Positions 33,047 to 41,241 are shown, numbered from the stretch's first letter. The stretch: 64,000 nt of DNA from an uncultured Massilia sp. (GCA_946481275.1 CAMLMV010000020.1:45628-109627); one strand, 5' to 3'. The notes: a model not told the origin generated them from the letters alone. Program-made: numbers and translations.

Positions 33047-33544
33047 ATGAGCACACACGACAGCAAAGACATCGCCGACCTGAAGTCGCGGATCAAGGAA
33101 GTCCGCTTTCCCATGTTCACGTGGCAGGATGAACACGGCCACCTGCTGAGCCAGCCGATGACGCAGGAAGAGGTCGACGACGCGGGCGGCGTCTGGTTCT
33201 TCACGTCCACGCAGACGGCGCTGTGGGATTGCATCGCACACCGGCCGCAGGTGAACCTGTCGTTCGCGAAGCCGGAAGACAGCCTGTTCGTCTCGGTCAG
33301 CGGCCTGGCCGAGCGCGTCGTCGACCGCGAGCGCATCCGCGCCATGTGGAATGCCGGCGTGCAGGCGTGGTTCCCGGCCGGTCCCGACGACGAGCATGCC
33401 GTGCTGATCCGCGTCGAGCCGCACTCTGCGGAATACTGGGATTCGCACGACAGCAAGATGGTGCGCCTGTTCGCGTACGCGAAGGCGGCCATGACGGGCA
33501 CCCGGCCGGACGTCGATGCGGAACACCGCACGATGAAGCTGTAA
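33047..33544 (+). CDS. Pyridoxamine 5'-phosphate oxidase-like general stress protein
   Basis: A 165-residue split-barrel flavin-binding protein of the general stress protein 26 type. The strands PMFTWQDEHGHLLSQPM, GVWFFTSTQTALWDCIAHRPQVNLSFAKPED and LFVSVSGLAERVVDRERIRAMWN are characteristic. It probably binds FMN or a related flavin; catalytic role unproven in the family. An AGGA ribosome site precedes the ATG. Monocistronic. Confidence 0.88.
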   Translation: MSTHDSKDIADLKSRIKEVRFPMFTWQDEHGHLLSQPMTQEEVDDAGGVWFFTSTQTALWDCIAHRPQVNLSFAKPEDSLFVSVSGLAERVVDRERIRAMWNAGVQAWFPAGPDDEHAVLIRVEPHSAEYWDSHDSKMVRLFAYAKAAMTGTRPDVDAEHRTMKL

Positions 33545-33648
33545 GATTTCTCTCTTGCAAGAATCGGAGGGGGTGGCGTACAGTACACGCTTCTTCAAGG
33601 AGCGTGCAAGGGTGCGTACATGAGCAAGGGCGGGCAGGGCCGGGCGCG

Positions 33649-34233
33649 ATGATCGCGCCGCTCGAACTGGCGGCGAACGGATTTGTCGCGGTGTCCATCC
33701 TGCTGGCCGGGCGCAACAACGTCCATACATGGTGGACGGGGATCGTCGGCTGCACGCTGTTCGGGGTGCTGTTCGCCCAGAACCGCCTGTACGCCGACGT
33801 CGCCCTGCAGGTCTTCTTCGTTGCCACCAGTGCCCTCGGCTGGTGGAAATGGAAGCGCGGCGATCACGGCGAGCCGCTGCCGATCACCCACGCCGGCGTC
33901 GCGAACCTCTTGTGGACCGTGCCGATGGGCATCGCCGCCACGGCCGGCTACGGGGCACTGCTGCACTTCACGACCAGTGCCTACGCGCCGTTCCTCGATT
34001 CCGCCGTCCTCGTCTTTTCCATCATCGGCCAGGTGCTCATGATGCAGCGCCGCGTCGAGAACTGGGCGTTCTGGCTGCTGGTGAACTCCATCGCCGCGCC
34101 TCTGTACCTGAGCCGCGACCTCGTGCTGACGGCCGTGCTGTACGCCGGCTTCTGGATCAATGCCATCGTTTCCTGGCGCAACTGGTACCGACTGGCTGCG
34201 CAGCCTCTTTTATCCGAGAGTCCCACCACATGA
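33649..34233 (+). CDS. pnuC: PnuC-type nicotinamide riboside transporter
   Basis: A 194-residue inner-membrane protein with seven predicted helices. The segment LEAANGF/VAVSILLAGRNNVHTWWTGIVGC, with the conserved N-x4-W-x-GI pattern, the WWKWKRG loop and the late W-x-NAIVSWRNW helix are typical of PnuC. It takes up nicotinamide riboside for salvage NAD synthesis, fitting the nearby nadA, nadC and nadB. The chosen ATG at 33649 begins the first helix. The stop overlaps the amidohydrolase start (ATGA). Substrate could instead be another vitamin (PnuT/PnuX types). Confidence 0.85.
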   Translation: MIAPLELAANGFVAVSILLAGRNNVHTWWTGIVGCTLFGVLFAQNRLYADVALQVFFVATSALGWWKWKRGDHGEPLPITHAGVANLLWTVPMGIAATAGYGALLHFTTSAYAPFLDSAVLVFSIIGQVLMMQRRVENWAFWLLVNSIAAPLYLSRDLVLTAVLYAGFWINAIVSWRNWYRLAAQPLLSESPTT

Positions 34234-35519
34234 AGAAGACACCGATCGCGGCCGCACTGGCCATGCTCACCCTGGCATTGTCGGCCGCGGCCGCCGACCA
34301 GGTCGTCGCCATCCGCGCCGGCAAACTCGTCGACGTCGTCGCCGGCAAAGTGCTGCAGGACCAGACCATCCTCGTCAGCGGCGAACGCATCACGGCCGTC
34401 GGTCCCACCGCGAGCACGACCGTGCCGGCCGGCGCCCGGGTGATCGACCTGTCGCGCGAAACCGTGCTGCCGGGCCTCATCGACGCCCACGTGCACCTGA
34501 CCGGCGACCCGAACCTGCATGGCTACCGCTCGCTGGGCGTGTCCGACATCCGCGCCGCCATGTACGGCGCCTACGCGGCGCGGCGTACGCTGGAAGCCGG
34601 CTTCACGACCGTGCGCAACGTGGGCGCGAGCGGCTTCGGCGACGTGGCGCTGCGCGACGCCATCAACGACGGTGAACTGCCGGGCCCGCGCATGCGCGTC
34701 GCCGGCTACGCCATCGGCATCCAGGGCGGCCACTGCGACAACAACCTGCTGCCGCACGATTTCCATTTCACGGAAAACGGCGTGGCCGACGGTCCGTGGG
34801 CCGCGCGTGCCAAAGTCCGCGAGATGGCGAAGTTCGGCGCGGACACCATCAAGATCTGTGCGTCCGGCGGCGTGCTGTCGAAGGGCGACGAAGCGGGCGC
34901 CCAGCAGCTGACCCTGGAAGAGATGAAGGCCATCGTCGAGGAAGCCCATAAACTGGGCCGCCGCGTGGCCGCGCATGCGCATGGCGCCAGCAGCATCCGC
35001 GACGCGATCCTGGCCGGCGTCGACTCCGTCGAGCACGCGAGCCTCATCGACGACGAGGGCATCCGCCTGGCGCGCGAAAAAGGGACCTATCTCGTCATGG
35101 ATATCTATAACGACGACTTCATCCTGCAGGAAGGCGCAAAGGCCGGCATGCTGCCCGAGTCGCTGGAGAAAGAGCGCATGGTGGGGCAACTGCAGCGCGA
35201 TAACTTCCGCAAGGCGTTCAGGGCGGGCGACAGGATGGCGTTCGGCACCGACGCTGGGGTCTATCCACATGGCGACAATGCCCGCCAGTTCTTCTACATG
35301 GTCAAGTACGGCATGTCGCCCATGCAGGCGATCCAGGCCGCGACGATCAACGGCGCCGACCTGCTGGGCTGGAAGGACCGCGTCGGGTCGATCACGCCGG
35401 GCAAGTATGCGGACGTCGTGGCGGTCGGCGGCGATCCGCTGGCGGACCCGGCAGAGCTGACGCGCGTAAACTTCGTCATGAAGGGTGGCGCCATCATCCG
35501 GAGCGTTGGGCAAAAATAA
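34230..35519 (+). CDS. Secreted metal-dependent amidohydrolase (Xaa-Pro dipeptidase type)
   Basis: A 429-residue protein with a signal peptide (MKKTPIAAALAMLTLALSAAAA) and the amidohydrolase TIM barrel. Metal ligands: HVH in LIDAHVHL, the carboxylated lysine in TIKICASGG, AHAHG, EHAS and the Asp of GTDAGVYPHG. The close resemblance is to Sgx9260-like prolidases and imidazolonepropionase-like enzymes that cleave Xaa-Pro or N-acyl amides in the periplasm. The start overlaps pnuC by four bases, so it is co-translated with the transporter, suggesting that the two handle a related nutrient. Confidence 0.9.
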   Translation: MKKTPIAAALAMLTLALSAAAADQVVAIRAGKLVDVVAGKVLQDQTILVSGERITAVGPTASTTVPAGARVIDLSRETVLPGLIDAHVHLTGDPNLHGYRSLGVSDIRAAMYGAYAARRTLEAGFTTVRNVGASGFGDVALRDAINDGELPGPRMRVAGYAIGIQGGHCDNNLLPHDFHFTENGVADGPWAARAKVREMAKFGADTIKICASGGVLSKGDEAGAQQLTLEEMKAIVEEAHKLGRRVAAHAHGASSIRDAILAGVDSVEHASLIDDEGIRLAREKGTYLVMDIYNDDFILQEGAKAGMLPESLEKERMVGQLQRDNFRKAFRAGDRMAFGTDAGVYPHGDNARQFFYMVKYGMSPMQAIQAATINGADLLGWKDRVGSITPGKYADVVAVGGDPLADPAELTRVNFVMKGGAIIRSVGQK

Positions 35520-35551
35520 GCGTCATCCATCCACATTCGACAGGAGGAATG

Positions 35552-35887
35552 ATGTCTTACGATGATTTCAAAGCCTGTATCGATGCCTGCCAGGCCTGCG
35601 CGGCCGCCTGCGACCACTGTTCGACGGCGTGCCTGCAGGAAGACGACGTCAACATGATGGCGCGCTGCATCGCGCTCGACATGGATTGCGCCCAGGTCTG
35701 CCGCACGGCCGCCGCCTTCATGGCACGCGGCAGCGACTTCGCCCGCGACCTGTGCCGCCTGTGCGCGGACGTATGCTCCGCCTGCGGCGACGAATGCGGC
35801 AAGCACGACATGGACCATTGCCAGGCCTGCGCCCAAGCGTGCCGCGCCTGCGCGGACGCTTGCCGGCGCATGGCCGGCGCGGCCTGA
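35552..35887 (+). CDS. Four-helix bundle copper-storage-type protein (DUF326)
   Basis: A 111-residue protein with 18 cysteines, mostly as CxxxC and CxxC along helices (CIDACQACAAACDHC ... CRLCADVCSACGDEC). Without signal peptide it matches the cytosolic Csp3 type, which stores many Cu(I) ions within the four-helix bundle. An AGGAGG site four bases before the second ATG (35552) favours that start; an ATG one codon earlier is too close. It is convergent with the next small gene, four bases apart. Confidence 0.9.
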   Translation: MSYDDFKACIDACQACAAACDHCSTACLQEDDVNMMARCIALDMDCAQVCRTAAAFMARGSDFARDLCRLCADVCSACGDECGKHDMDHCQACAQACRACADACRRMAGAA

Positions 35888-35891
35888 CCGG

Positions 35892-36248
35892 TCAGTCGCG
35901 GCGGGGCGGCGCCAAGTCGTCTTCGCTCTGGTTGCCGCCCGTTTCCGGAGACCCGAGGCCCGTCGAACCGGGGCTGGCCTGGCGGCTGCGCGTGTCCTGG
36001 TAGCCGCGGTTGATGGCGGTTGCGGCCGTGCCTTCGCCCTCGGCCGGCTCGTCCGGCTCATTTGAGCGGCCCTGGCGGTTGCCGGCGTCGCCGGACTGGC
36101 TGCTGCCGCGCGACATCGGCGCTTCCTCTTCCGGACGCGGCTGGGTACCGCTGCCGCCCGTCTCGGCCATCGTCTCGTGGGTGAGGGTGCTGCCTTCTTC
36201 GCCGCTGGTGGGGTTGCCGACGCCGATCGTCGTCGATTTCGCGTTCAT
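35892..36248 (-). CDS. Small disordered hydrophilic protein
   Basis: A 118-residue protein without hydrophobic segments, rich in Gly, Ser, Glu, Pro, Thr (MNAKSTTIGVGNPTSGEEG ... SQSGDAGNRQGRSNEPDEPAEGEG). A strong GGAGG precedes the ATG at 36248. It has no recognised domain. The SQSG-GNRQG stretch recalls the KGG protein at 1559-1894. Probably a stress-type hydrophilin; function unknown. Confidence 0.6.
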   Translation of the reverse strand: MNAKSTTIGVGNPTSGEEGSTLTHETMAETGGSGTQPRPEEEAPMSRGSSQSGDAGNRQGRSNEPDEPAEGEGTAATAINRGYQDTRSRQASPGSTGLGSPETGGNQSEDDLAPPRRD

Positions 36249-36336
36249 GTTCGCCTCCTGATCTGTCAATAGATGAGCGATTGTCGCCGTGCGCACGCCG
36301 CCCGTCTGTCGGCAGGCACGGCGTGCGCATGTAGGA

Positions 36337-36615
36337 TCAGACCGGAATATCCGAGGTTCCGCCGCCCACGCTGCCGAATTCCTGCAACTGTTCGATCGTC
36401 AGGCGCCGCTCGTTGAGCGCGGCGAGGATCGCCTTCAACTGGTCGGGATCGGGCTGGATGTAGACGATGCGTTGCTCGACTTCATCGTCCCAGCAACGCG
36501 TGTACGGTACATCGGTCTCGGCCATGATCTTCGCGTCGAAGCTGCCGTCGCGGAGTTCGCCGAACAGGGTGACGCGGGTCGTGTCGGGCGTCGTGTTCTT
36601 TACCGTGATGCTCAT
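36337..36615 (-). CDS. Conserved hypothetical protein, 92 aa
   Basis: A 92-residue soluble protein: MSITVKNTTPDTTRVTLFGELRDGSFDAKIMAETDVPYTR ... RIVYIQPDPDQLKAILAALNERRLTIEQLQEFG. An AAGGAG site sits five bases before the ATG. The N-terminal half looks beta-rich and the C-terminal half helical. No catalytic pattern. It is the first gene downstream (in reading direction) of nothing obvious; the SDR gene lies upstream on the same strand with 70 bases between them, so co-transcription is possible. Confidence 0.6.
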   Translation of the reverse strand: MSITVKNTTPDTTRVTLFGELRDGSFDAKIMAETDVPYTRCWDDEVEQRIVYIQPDPDQLKAILAALNERRLTIEQLQEFGSVGGGTSDIPV

Positions 36616-36685
36616 GCATGCTCCTTTCGGTGTGCGGGTCGTCACGGTCATTGTCCCGTAGGCGCGGCCGGGCTGCAAACACGGT

Positions 36686-37486
36686 TCAAGCGTGCGCGGC
36701 GGCCTGGTAGCGCGAGGCCGGCCTGCCGCTCATCGCGCCCTGCATCAGTTTCGCGGCGGCCTCCTCGAAATTCTTCCACAGCTGTGCATCCTCGACAGAC
36801 GGGAAGGTCACCCGTTCGCCCAGGTCGAGGCCGGCCAGGGCCGCATCCACGCAATCCTCGGCCGTCATCACGATGCGCGGGTCCATCGCATTCAGACGGT
36901 CTTCTTCCCAGATCTCCGTGGCCGTCACCGACGGCGCCACCAGTTGCACGCGGACGTTCGTACCCTGCACCTCGTTCTGCAGGGCACGGGTCAGGTTCGC
37001 CACATGGCCCTTGCCGGCACTGTAGAAAGTGCTCGTCGGCAGGAAGCCGAATCCGAGGATCGAGGCAATGTTCACGAGGGTGCCGCGGTCGCGCTCGAGG
37101 AACTTCGGCAGGGCGGCAAGGCTCAGGCGGTTGACGGCGTCCACGTTGATCGCCTGCTGCCACGCGACGTCGGCCGGATCCAGGGTCGTCGTGGAACCCG
37201 ACACCGAGACGCCCGCATTATTCACGAGCATGGTGATGCCGGCGTCGTCACGGATCAGATCGGCCAGACGCTCGACGTCGGCGCTTTGGCTGAGGTCGGC
37301 AACGAAGGGACGGACCTGCACGCCGTACTCCCGCGTCAGCGTCTCGGCCAGCTCGGCCAGCTTGTCGCCGCGGCGGGCGACGAGGACGAGGTCGTACCCG
37401 CGGCGGGCCAGGCGGTCCGCGTAGATCTTGCCCAGGCCTGCGGATGCGCCCGTGACGATGGCCGTGCCTTGCTGTGCTTTGCTCAT
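36686..37486 (-). CDS. SDR-family NAD(P)-dependent oxidoreductase
   Basis: A 266-residue classical short-chain dehydrogenase. TGASAGLG (cofactor), NNAG, the catalytic Ser in NIASILG and the YSAGK pair are complete. ARRGDKL after the second strand suggests NADP preference. The start at 37486 has GAGGAG six bases upstream. It is divergent from the TetR gene; the two are separated by 119 bases that hold a perfect 22-bp palindrome, so the regulator probably controls it. Substrate unknown. Confidence 0.9.
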   Translation of the reverse strand: MSKAQQGTAIVTGASAGLGKIYADRLARRGYDLVLVARRGDKLAELAETLTREYGVQVRPFVADLSQSADVERLADLIRDDAGITMLVNNAGVSVSGSTTTLDPADVAWQQAINVDAVNRLSLAALPKFLERDRGTLVNIASILGFGFLPTSTFYSAGKGHVANLTRALQNEVQGTNVRVQLVAPSVTATEIWEEDRLNAMDPRIVMTAEDCVDAALAGLDLGERVTFPSVEDAQLWKNFEEAAAKLMQGAMSGRPASRYQAAAHA

Positions 37487-37516
37487 GATGTGCTCCTCGA
37501 TGGTGGGGTTGAAAGC

Positions 37517-37538
37517 AAACATGAGGGTCGTCATGTTT
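37517..37538. promoter_or_regulatory. Operator-like 22-bp palindrome between SDR and TetR genes
   Basis: AAACATGA and TCATGTTT are perfect inverted repeats separated by six bases (GGGTCG). It lies 31 bases before the SDR start and 68 before the TetR start. Another ATGTTT half-site follows at 37564-37569, inside a TATAAT-like box. TetR proteins of this kind commonly bind such dyads in the divergent promoter. Confidence 0.6.
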
Positions 37539-37559
37539 GAATGGATGAAGCATGATGGA

Positions 37560-37565
37560 TATAAT
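37560..37565 (+). promoter_or_regulatory. Putative -10 box of the tetR gene
   Basis: TATAAT 40 bases before the chosen ATG of the TetR gene and 21 bases beyond the palindrome. The -35 region would fall inside or beside the palindrome, consistent with autoregulation. Confidence 0.4.
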
Positions 37566-37605
37566 GTTTGCCGTCAACCCTGAAAATTATATGGAGGCGA
37601 TAGTC

Positions 37606-38166
37606 ATGCGCTATCCACCGGAAGAAACCGCTGCCAAGCACCGCCGCATCCTGGAGGAAGCGGGCCGCCTGTTCCGCGAACGCGGCTTCGCGGGCGTCAG
37701 CGTCGGCGAGATCATGAAGGCGACGGGCCTCACGCACGGGCCGTTCTACAACCATTTCGCCTCCAAGGAAGCATTGATGGCCGAGGCGCTGGCCGACCTG
37801 TCGACCCGGACGCACGCCGATGTCGACCGCATCGTGGCGGACCAGGGGATCACGGCTTACCTCGACCTGTACCTGAGCCGGCGCCACGTCGACAGCGCCG
37901 GCACCGGTTGCCTCATGACGGCGCTCGCCGCCGACGCCGCGAAGGAGCCGGCCACGCGCGGCCCGTTCACGGCCCACGTGAAGGGCGTCATCGCCCGCCT
38001 GATGCGTGCATTGCCGGGCAAGCGCCGCACCGAAGCGGAGGCACGGGCCGACGCGATGCTGGCGCTGGCCGCGATGGTGGGCGCCGTGACCCTGGCGCGG
38101 GCCGTCGAGGATCCCGCATTGGGCGACGAGATCCTGGCGGCGACGCGGCGCGGATTGGCCGACTAG
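37606..38166 (+). CDS. TetR-family transcriptional regulator
   Basis: A 186-residue repressor. The N-terminal helix-turn-helix (ILEEAGRLFRERGFAGVSVGEIMKATGLTHGPFYNHFASKEAL) is a clear TetR_N. The ligand domain resembles the TetR group that contains a conserved cysteine (GTGCLMTALAAD), as in NemR/AcrR-like electrophile sensors. The ATG at 37606 is preceded by GGAGG at eight bases; longer starts are less likely. It is divergent from the SDR, which is the expected target. Ligand unknown. Confidence 0.88.
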   Translation: MRYPPEETAAKHRRILEEAGRLFRERGFAGVSVGEIMKATGLTHGPFYNHFASKEALMAEALADLSTRTHADVDRIVADQGITAYLDLYLSRRHVDSAGTGCLMTALAADAAKEPATRGPFTAHVKGVIARLMRALPGKRRTEAEARADAMLALAAMVGAVTLARAVEDPALGDEILAATRRGLAD

Positions 38167-38205
38167 ATCAAATCCGGCGCTGGGCCACAGGCGGCCGAGC
38201 TGTTA

Positions 38206-38225
38206 TACTGTATATAAACACAGTT
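38206..38225 (+). promoter_or_regulatory. LexA (SOS) box in front of the integrase gene
   Basis: The 20-base sequence TACTGTATATAAACACAGTT contains CTGT-N8-ACAG exactly and is nearly identical to the umuDC-type SOS box of enteric bacteria. It ends 14 bases before the ATG at 38240 and overlaps possible -10 boxes. This strongly suggests repression by LexA and induction by DNA damage. Confidence 0.75.
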
Positions 38226-38239
38226 ATATCAGCGACGTC

Positions 38240-39403
38240 ATGCCGAACTTTACGCCCATCGACCTTGGCCCAACGATTCCGGAAGCAATCACGACCGGGG
38301 CGAGCGGCCGCCTGCACGTCAAGATGTATCGCCAGGCCGAGGACGCGATCACGGAAGCGACCACCGACATCGACCTGGCCCGCGAATTCATCGCCCACGG
38401 CGAACTGAGCGCCAAATCCATCCAGAACACGCAAAAGGAACTGTTCCGCTTCCTGACCTGGTGCCGCGAGGAAGCCAAAAAGACGCTGGCCCAGCTGCAC
38501 GTGGCCGACCTGAACGCGTACAAGGAATTCCTCAAGAGCCCGCCGCCCGAGTGGGTATGCACTACAAAATGGCCGCGCACCGATCCCCGCTACCGGCCCT
38601 TCACGGGGCCGCTGTCCGACGCGAGCCGGCGCCAGGCGATGATTGCCGTGAAGGGCCTGCTGGGCTTTGCGGAGCAGACGGGCTATCTGCGCCGCAACCC
38701 CGGCGCGCTCGTGCGCAACATCCGGGCGCCGTCCGCAAGCCGCATCACGCGCTACCTGACGCAGGGCGCGATCGCGCTGGCGCTGGAGACCGTCGCGCAC
38801 CGTCCGGCCGACACGCCGGCAGCCCTCAAGCGCCGCGCCCGCGACCGCTTCCTGCTCGTCGCCTTCGCGCACACGGGCGCGCGCCTGAACGAGATCGTGG
38901 GCGCATCGATGGGGTCGATCTACACGGAAGGCAACGGCCGCTGGTGGCTGGATGTCCTCGGCAAGGGCAACAAGCCGCGCCGCCTGCCGGTGCCGCCCGA
39001 CATGCTGGACGCCTTCCGATCCTACCGCCAGGTGTTCGGCCTGTTGCCGCAAACGGACCGCACGGACCGCACGCCGCTCGTGCTGTCCAGCCGCAGCCGC
39101 GCACTCGCGCGCATCACGGACGAGGCGGCCTCGGAAGCCATCAAGGCGATCTTCGCCGACGCGGCGGGCGTGGCGGACGGGCGCGGCGACAGCGACACGG
39201 CCGCCACGCTGCGCCAGGCCTCGGCGCACTGGCTGCGCCACAGCATGCTGACGAACCACGCGAACAACGGCGTGCAGCTGAAGACGCTGCAGGACACGGC
39301 GGGCCACGCGAACATCGCGACGACGGCGGCCTACCTGCACAAGACCGACAACGAACGCTACGACGAAATCATCGCGTCGGTGAACGGCCGCGGCATCCTG
39401 TAA
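38240..39403 (+). CDS. Tyrosine-type site-specific recombinase under SOS control
   Basis: A 387-residue integrase. An N-terminal SAM-like core-binding domain (about residues 35-150: SAKSIQNTQKELFRFLTWC ... SRRQAMIAVKGLLGFAEQTGYL) is followed by the catalytic domain with R215 (HTGARLNEI), a Lys in LGKGNKPR, H330-W-L-R333, H356 in GHANI and Y365 in AAYLHK, a complete active site. Composition is as GC-rich as the host, and no other phage or island genes surround it. The LexA box overlapping its promoter implies SOS induction. It may be a chromosomal recombinase of its own family rather than a prophage integrase. A small beta-rich protein follows after 26 bases. Confidence 0.88.
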   Translation: MPNFTPIDLGPTIPEAITTGASGRLHVKMYRQAEDAITEATTDIDLAREFIAHGELSAKSIQNTQKELFRFLTWCREEAKKTLAQLHVADLNAYKEFLKSPPPEWVCTTKWPRTDPRYRPFTGPLSDASRRQAMIAVKGLLGFAEQTGYLRRNPGALVRNIRAPSASRITRYLTQGAIALALETVAHRPADTPAALKRRARDRFLLVAFAHTGARLNEIVGASMGSIYTEGNGRWWLDVLGKGNKPRRLPVPPDMLDAFRSYRQVFGLLPQTDRTDRTPLVLSSRSRALARITDEAASEAIKAIFADAAGVADGRGDSDTAATLRQASAHWLRHSMLTNHANNGVQLKTLQDTAGHANIATTAAYLHKTDNERYDEIIASVNGRGIL

Positions 39404-39429
39404 GTCCTTTTGGTGGCTATACTGGATGC

Positions 39430-39747
39430 ATGATGGTTCCAGTTCACGCCACCAGCGGTATCGACGGGGAGGTGATCCTGCGGCCGCTAAGTCCGGTCGA
39501 ATGGCCGGGCATGGTCAACCAGCGCCCGTACGAGGCGCTGATCGGCGTGGCGAATGGTGCGGGGCGCCACGTGGCCGAGATCCGCAGCGACCCGGACGGC
39601 CGGTTCCGCATCATTCTCGAGCCGGGCACGTACGTCCTGCACCCGGCATCCGACGCCATCTATCCGCAGGCGCCGGCGCAAATGGTCACCGTGATCAGGG
39701 ACCAGTTCACGCCGGTACGCATCATTTACGACAGCGGCATCCGCTGA
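39430..39747 (+). CDS. Small carboxypeptidase-regulatory-like beta-sandwich protein
   Basis: A 105-residue protein beginning MMVPVHATSGIDGEVILRPLSP, with no signal peptide. The strand pattern EIRSDPDGRFRIILEPGTYVLHP ... QMVTVIRDQFTPVRIIYDSGIR resembles the carboxypeptidase regulatory-like or Cna-B fold. No ribosome site is evident; a TATACT at 39418 close to the ATG would suggest a leaderless message or a start a codon later. It follows the integrase gene by 26 bases and could be its operon partner, or belong to the next unit. Function unknown. Confidence 0.55.
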   Translation: MMVPVHATSGIDGEVILRPLSPVEWPGMVNQRPYEALIGVANGAGRHVAEIRSDPDGRFRIILEPGTYVLHPASDAIYPQAPAQMVTVIRDQFTPVRIIYDSGIR

Positions 39748-41241
39748 TCACGCCGTGAAGCCGATGCCGACGATGCGGCTGCCCCAGTCGTGGTTCGTCA
39801 GGACATCCTCATTGACGAGCCACGCGCGCCGTGAGTTGCGCGGATCTACCGTCACCGCCGAGTAATCGCCCCAGCGGCCACCCGTGAAGTACGTCGGACT
39901 CGTGAAGGCCGCGATGCCCGGGCTCAGCACATAGGTGCTGCCGTTGTTGTGGTCGAAGCCCGAGAATCGCACCTGGGCGTTGGTGCCGCGCGGCGGGTCG
40001 GTCATCGTCCAGGTCACGTAGATATCGTTCGCGCTGTTGGCGGCGATCGAGGCATTGAAGTCGAACGACGTCGACGTGCCGAAGAAGAACGCGCTTTGCA
40101 CGAGCGAACTGGTGGCCGTATTGATCTGGTAGAACTTGGGTGCCGCATAGCCCACCAGGTTGACGGTATGGACCTGCCACAGGAAATCGCCGGTTTGCGT
40201 GCTGGCGTTGACGAAGCGGCCGTCGAGCGTGTCCAGCCGGTCGGTCGTGCCCGGCTGCGGCGCGTCGGGCGGGGCGGTATAGGCAGGCACCGACACATTC
40301 ACCGGCCCGGTCAGCTGGATTGCGTTCGGCCTGCTCGAGTTGGTCAGCGTATACAGGCTCAAACTGCTGCCGCCCGACGCGGCGATCAGGTAAGTGCGTG
40401 CATTCTGGTCGAGGACGATCGGCGGCGCGAGCGTGGCGCGCAGGCCCGTGAACACGGGAACGGAGAAACCCAGCCCGTTGTACAGGCGGGCCTTCGCCAC
40501 CGCGAACATATCGGCGCCCCGGAATCCGCCGGACGACGTGAACACATTGGCGGTGATGATGATCGAGTCCTGGTCGTAGCCGAGCTGCGGGTAGTCCCAG
40601 AAATCGCCGGCGTTGAAGGTCACGTTCAGCGCGTAGATGAAATACGAGCCGAGCGGGTTCGACGTCGTGGAAATCGCGACGAAAAAGAGCTGGCGCGTGC
40701 TCGACTCCTGGAAGGCGTCCGCCGTGACGACCCAGCGGTTCCACACGCTGTCGTACACGGCGCGCGGATCGAACAGCACGCGGGTCGTATAGCCGAAGAA
40801 GGCTGCCAGCGAAATACTCGTGCGCTGACTGGGATTGGCCCGCAGGAAGATGTCGATGTGCGAGTTCGTCACCTCGACAAAATGGTCGAGGCCCACCGCG
40901 CCATGCGTATCCGGCGGAATCAGTCCATCAACGTCCGTCGCGCCCGCGAAATTCGGTCCGACGAGGACGATCGGCGCACGGGGGAGGGCCTCTGCTCCGG
41001 CCTCCAGTTCGGCTTCGACGGGCTTCCCGGCCAACTGGGCATCCGCGCGCAGTGTCGTCTTCAGCTCTTCGTACTCGGCGGCAGGCATCGTCGGCAAAAA
41101 GGGCTTCGATTTTCCTTGCGCGACCGCCCGCGCATTCGGCGCCACGTTGCTCTCCATGTCTTGCAGCATCGTCTCCACAGTCCTGAGCTGGGGCGCCGCG
41201 GCCTCCAGCTGAGTCCCGATTTCGATAGCAGAATGTTTCAC
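39748..41241 (-). CDS. Propeller-like protein with N-terminal helical region, unknown function
   Basis: A 497-residue protein. Residues 1-90 are helical and charged (no signal). From about 110 the sequence is beta-rich with repeated G-x-D/Y-W-blade features: GPNFAGATDVDGLIPPDTHGAVG, HFVEVTNSHIDIF, SVWNRWVVTADAF, FTSSGGFRGADMF, GSSLSLYTL and GGRWGDYSAVTVDPRN, as in secreted proteins whose blades begin PPDTxGAVGxxHxV. The GTG at 41241 with AAAGGAG is the best start; a longer frame from another GTG lacks a ribosome site. Related proteins are exported, so lack of an obvious signal here is odd. No enzymatic motif. Confidence 0.6.
   Translation of the reverse strand: MKHSAIEIGTQLEAAAPQLRTVETMLQDMESNVAPNARAVAQGKSKPFLPTMPAAEYEELKTTLRADAQLAGKPVEAELEAGAEALPRAPIVLVGPNFAGATDVDGLIPPDTHGAVGLDHFVEVTNSHIDIFLRANPSQRTSISLAAFFGYTTRVLFDPRAVYDSVWNRWVVTADAFQESSTRQLFFVAISTTSNPLGSYFIYALNVTFNAGDFWDYPQLGYDQDSIIITANVFTSSGGFRGADMFAVAKARLYNGLGFSVPVFTGLRATLAPPIVLDQNARTYLIAASGGSSLSLYTLTNSSRPNAIQLTGPVNVSVPAYTAPPDAPQPGTTDRLDTLDGRFVNASTQTGDFLWQVHTVNLVGYAAPKFYQINTATSSLVQSAFFFGTSTSFDFNASIAANSANDIYVTWTMTDPPRGTNAQVRFSGFDHNNGSTYVLSPGIAAFTSPTYFTGGRWGDYSAVTVDPRNSRRAWLVNEDVLTNHDWGSRIVGIGFTA

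Noticed and set aside
33545..33648. Vitamin or NAD riboswitch before the PnuC-type gene
   Set aside because: Only weak short pairings (around GCGTACAGTACACGC) and no conserved core that I can recognise.
38240..39403. Prophage integrase
   Set aside because: No phage genes, tRNA or att-like direct repeat within reach, and composition equals the host.
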